Part shown: positions 6,301 through 7,532 of the stretch, in pieces
Layout: each line of letters begins with the position of its first letter
Position numbering within the stretch: position 1 is the first letter of the stretch
From: Hydrogenophaga sp.
GTDB lineage: Bacteria; Pseudomonadota; Gammaproteobacteria; Burkholderiales; Burkholderiaceae_C
Direction: 5' to 3'
NCBI GenBank assembly: GCA_030684755.1
Contig: JAUXXN010000149.1
Span: 1 to 7,532 of the forward strand
DNA: 7,532 nucleotides
Position numbers and translations under genes: made by a program
The notes under the pieces: model-generated
Databases searched by the model: none
Told to the model about the DNA's origin: nothing
Seen by the model: only the letters and a program-made list of their open reading frames with translations

Positions 6301-7532
6301 ACAGGTCTAGGATGTTGCGCCGGTCTTCCGGCGCCATTGCGGGCGAAGCGGCACCACCTGCTGGGGCGTCGCTGGCTGCGGTGCCGGATGCTGGGTCGTT
6401 CAAACCCAGCGCTCTGACCCCGTTGCCAGGACCGAATTCTTCAAAATACCAATCGCCACCCACGTTAATTACACCAAATGGGGGGCTGTATTCGACAACG
6501 GGCACATCTTTGAGCGCAGTTGACATGTAGTCGATCCAGATGGGCAAGCTCAGCCCACCACCGGTTTCCCGGCTGCCGAGATTGCGTGGTGCGTCGTAGC
6601 CCACCCAAGCCGCTGCCACCAAGTTGCGTTGGTAGCCAACAAACCATGCGTCCACCGAGTCGTTGGTCGTACCGGTCTTGCCATACACATCGGGCCGCTT
6701 CAGCGTAGCTTGTGCACGGGCGGCGGTTCCTGTGCGTGTGATCTCCTGCATCAGGCTGCTCATAATGAAGGCGTTGCGGGTGTCAATAGCGCGTTGGGAT
6801 TCCGTGGGCATTGCAGGGAGCGCTTCAAACAGCACCTTGCCTTTGTGCTCCACCACGCGCGTGATGAGCGTGGGCGTGACACGGTAACCACCGTTGGCAA
6901 ACACGGCATAGCCTGCGGCCATTTGCATCGGCGTCACCGAACCGGCGCCCAGCGCCATGGTGAGGTAGGGTGGGTGTTTTGCAGCATCAAAACCAAAGCG
7001 CGACACCCATTCTTGGGCGCTCTGTGTGCCTACCAATTGCAAAACACGAATCGACACCATGTTTTTCGATTTCGCCAAGGCTCGCCGCACCGACATGGGT
7101 CCTTCAAAACGACCATCGTAGTTCTTGGGCTCCCAAGGTTTGCCCCCGGTTTCCGCCGCACTGTAAAAAAGTGGCGCATCATTGACCACCGTCATCGGGG
7201 ACAGTCCTTTCTCCAAAGCCGCCGAGTAAATAAACGGCTTGAAGCTGGAGCCTGGCTGGCGCCAAGCCTGAGTGACGCGATTGAATTTGTTTTTCTGAAA
7301 ATCAAAGCCGCCCACCAGCGCTCGCACCGCGCCAGTGCTGGGGTCTAACGCCACAAATGCCGACTCAACTTCGGGCAGTTGAGTGATGCGCCAATCTTTT
7401 GGACCCGTTTTCACCACGCGAATCACCGCGCCTGGGCGGATCTTGATGTTGGGCCCCGCCTTGTCTGACAAACCAGATTGGACGGGCTTGAGGCCTTCAC
7501 CTGTTATTTCAAAGGGTTCACCATCTTGTCGA
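6290..7532 (-). CDS. mrcA: Penicillin-binding protein 1A (bifunctional peptidoglycan synthase), C-terminal part
   Basis: PBP1A is an inner-membrane class A enzyme that polymerises glycan strands and cross-links their peptides in the periplasm. The frame stays open to the right edge, so the N-terminal membrane anchor and glycosyltransferase domain lie outside; 413 residues are visible. The transpeptidase motifs are complete: SxxK as SSFK in [10 protein letters not shown] (catalytic Ser codon 7249-7247), SxN as SKN (7069-7061), and KTGT in [10 protein letters not shown] (Lys codon 6679-6677). The segment before the SxxK motif, including [16 protein letters not shown], is typical of the family. 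The protein ends in an Ala/Gly/Pro-rich linker and [13 protein letters not shown]. The TAA stop lies inside the last codons of cyaY. The name ponA is also used. An intact gene is likely, though the 5' part is unseen. Confidence 0.95.
   Translation of the reverse strand, partial: RQDGEPFEITGEGLKPVQSGLSDKAGPNIKIRPGAVIRVVKTGPKDWRITQLPEVESAFVALDPSTGAVRALVGGFDFQKNKFNRVTQAWRQPGSSFKPFIYSAALEKGLSPMTVVNDAPLFYSAAETGGKPWEPKNYDGRFEGPMSVRRALAKSKNMVSIRVLQLVGTQSAQEWVSRFGFDAAKHPPYLTMALGAGSVTPMQMAAGYAVFANGGYRVTPTLITRVVEHKGKVLFEALPAMPTESQRAIDTRNAFIMSSLMQEITRTGTAARAQATLKRPDVYGKTGTTNDSVDAWFVGYQRNLVAAAWVGYDAPRNLGSRETGGGLSLPIWIDYMSTALKDVPVVEYSPPFGVINVGGDWYFEEFGPGNGVRALGLNDPASGTAASDAPAGGAASPAMAPEDRRNILDLFRN
6317..6334. 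other. GC-rich hairpin at the cyaY/mrcA convergent junction
   Basis: GCGCCGG and CCGGCGC form a perfect 7-bp stem around a TCTT loop, starting 16 bp after the cyaY stop and inside the last codons of mrcA. There is no T-run on either strand, so it is not a standard terminator. It may mark or protect the cyaY mRNA 3' end, or simply reflect GC-rich codons (PEDRRN). Confidence 0.3.

Noticed and set aside
6629..7348. Plus-strand open frame opposite mrcA
   Set aside because: It mirrors the transpeptidase domain whose SxxK, SxN and KTG motifs are intact; no domain is recognised in it.

Overview
The window is a GC-rich, gene-dense stretch of core chromosome. It most likely comes from a betaproteobacterium of the order Burkholderiales, probably Comamonadaceae. 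This rests on the protein sequences (ResB/CcsB, MsrP/MsrQ, LysA, a YifL/LptM lipoprotein, CyaY and PBP1A all read as Burkholderiales-type) and on the gene order lysA-lptM / cyaY / mrcA. No comparison could be run, so the family-level placement is inference.

Left part, plus strand (1-2563): the 3' part of resB overlaps ccsB by 4 bp. The two genes encode a System II cytochrome c maturation complex, which carries and attaches haem on the periplasmic side. A 14-bp perfect stem with a T-run closes this operon and begins inside the ccsB stop codon.

Middle part, plus strand (2564-4402): a roughly 90-bp promoter-sized gap leads into msrP, a Tat-exported molybdopterin methionine sulfoxide reductase. 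After 60 bp comes msrQ, its haem-binding membrane electron donor. Together they repair oxidised methionines in periplasmic proteins.

Right part (4372-7532): lysA, the last step of lysine synthesis, and lptM, a small lipoprotein that helps LptD mature, lie on the minus strand. cyaY (frataxin) diverges from lptM with only 12 bp between the start codons. mrcA (PBP1A, C-terminal part) comes in on the minus strand from the right edge. Both convergent junctions have overlapping coding ends: msrQ/lysA by 31 bp and cyaY/mrcA by 11 bp.

There is no non-coding stretch longer than about 95 bp. I saw no tRNA, rRNA, mobile element, CRISPR array, long repeat or broken gene. Every gene belongs to a known family, and I found no undescribed system. 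The points worth a second look concern gene junctions and control: the very tight lptM/cyaY divergence with promoter-like boxes inside both genes, the overlapping convergent tails, an ECF-like promoter candidate before msrP, and the uncertain msrQ start behind a UUCG hairpin.
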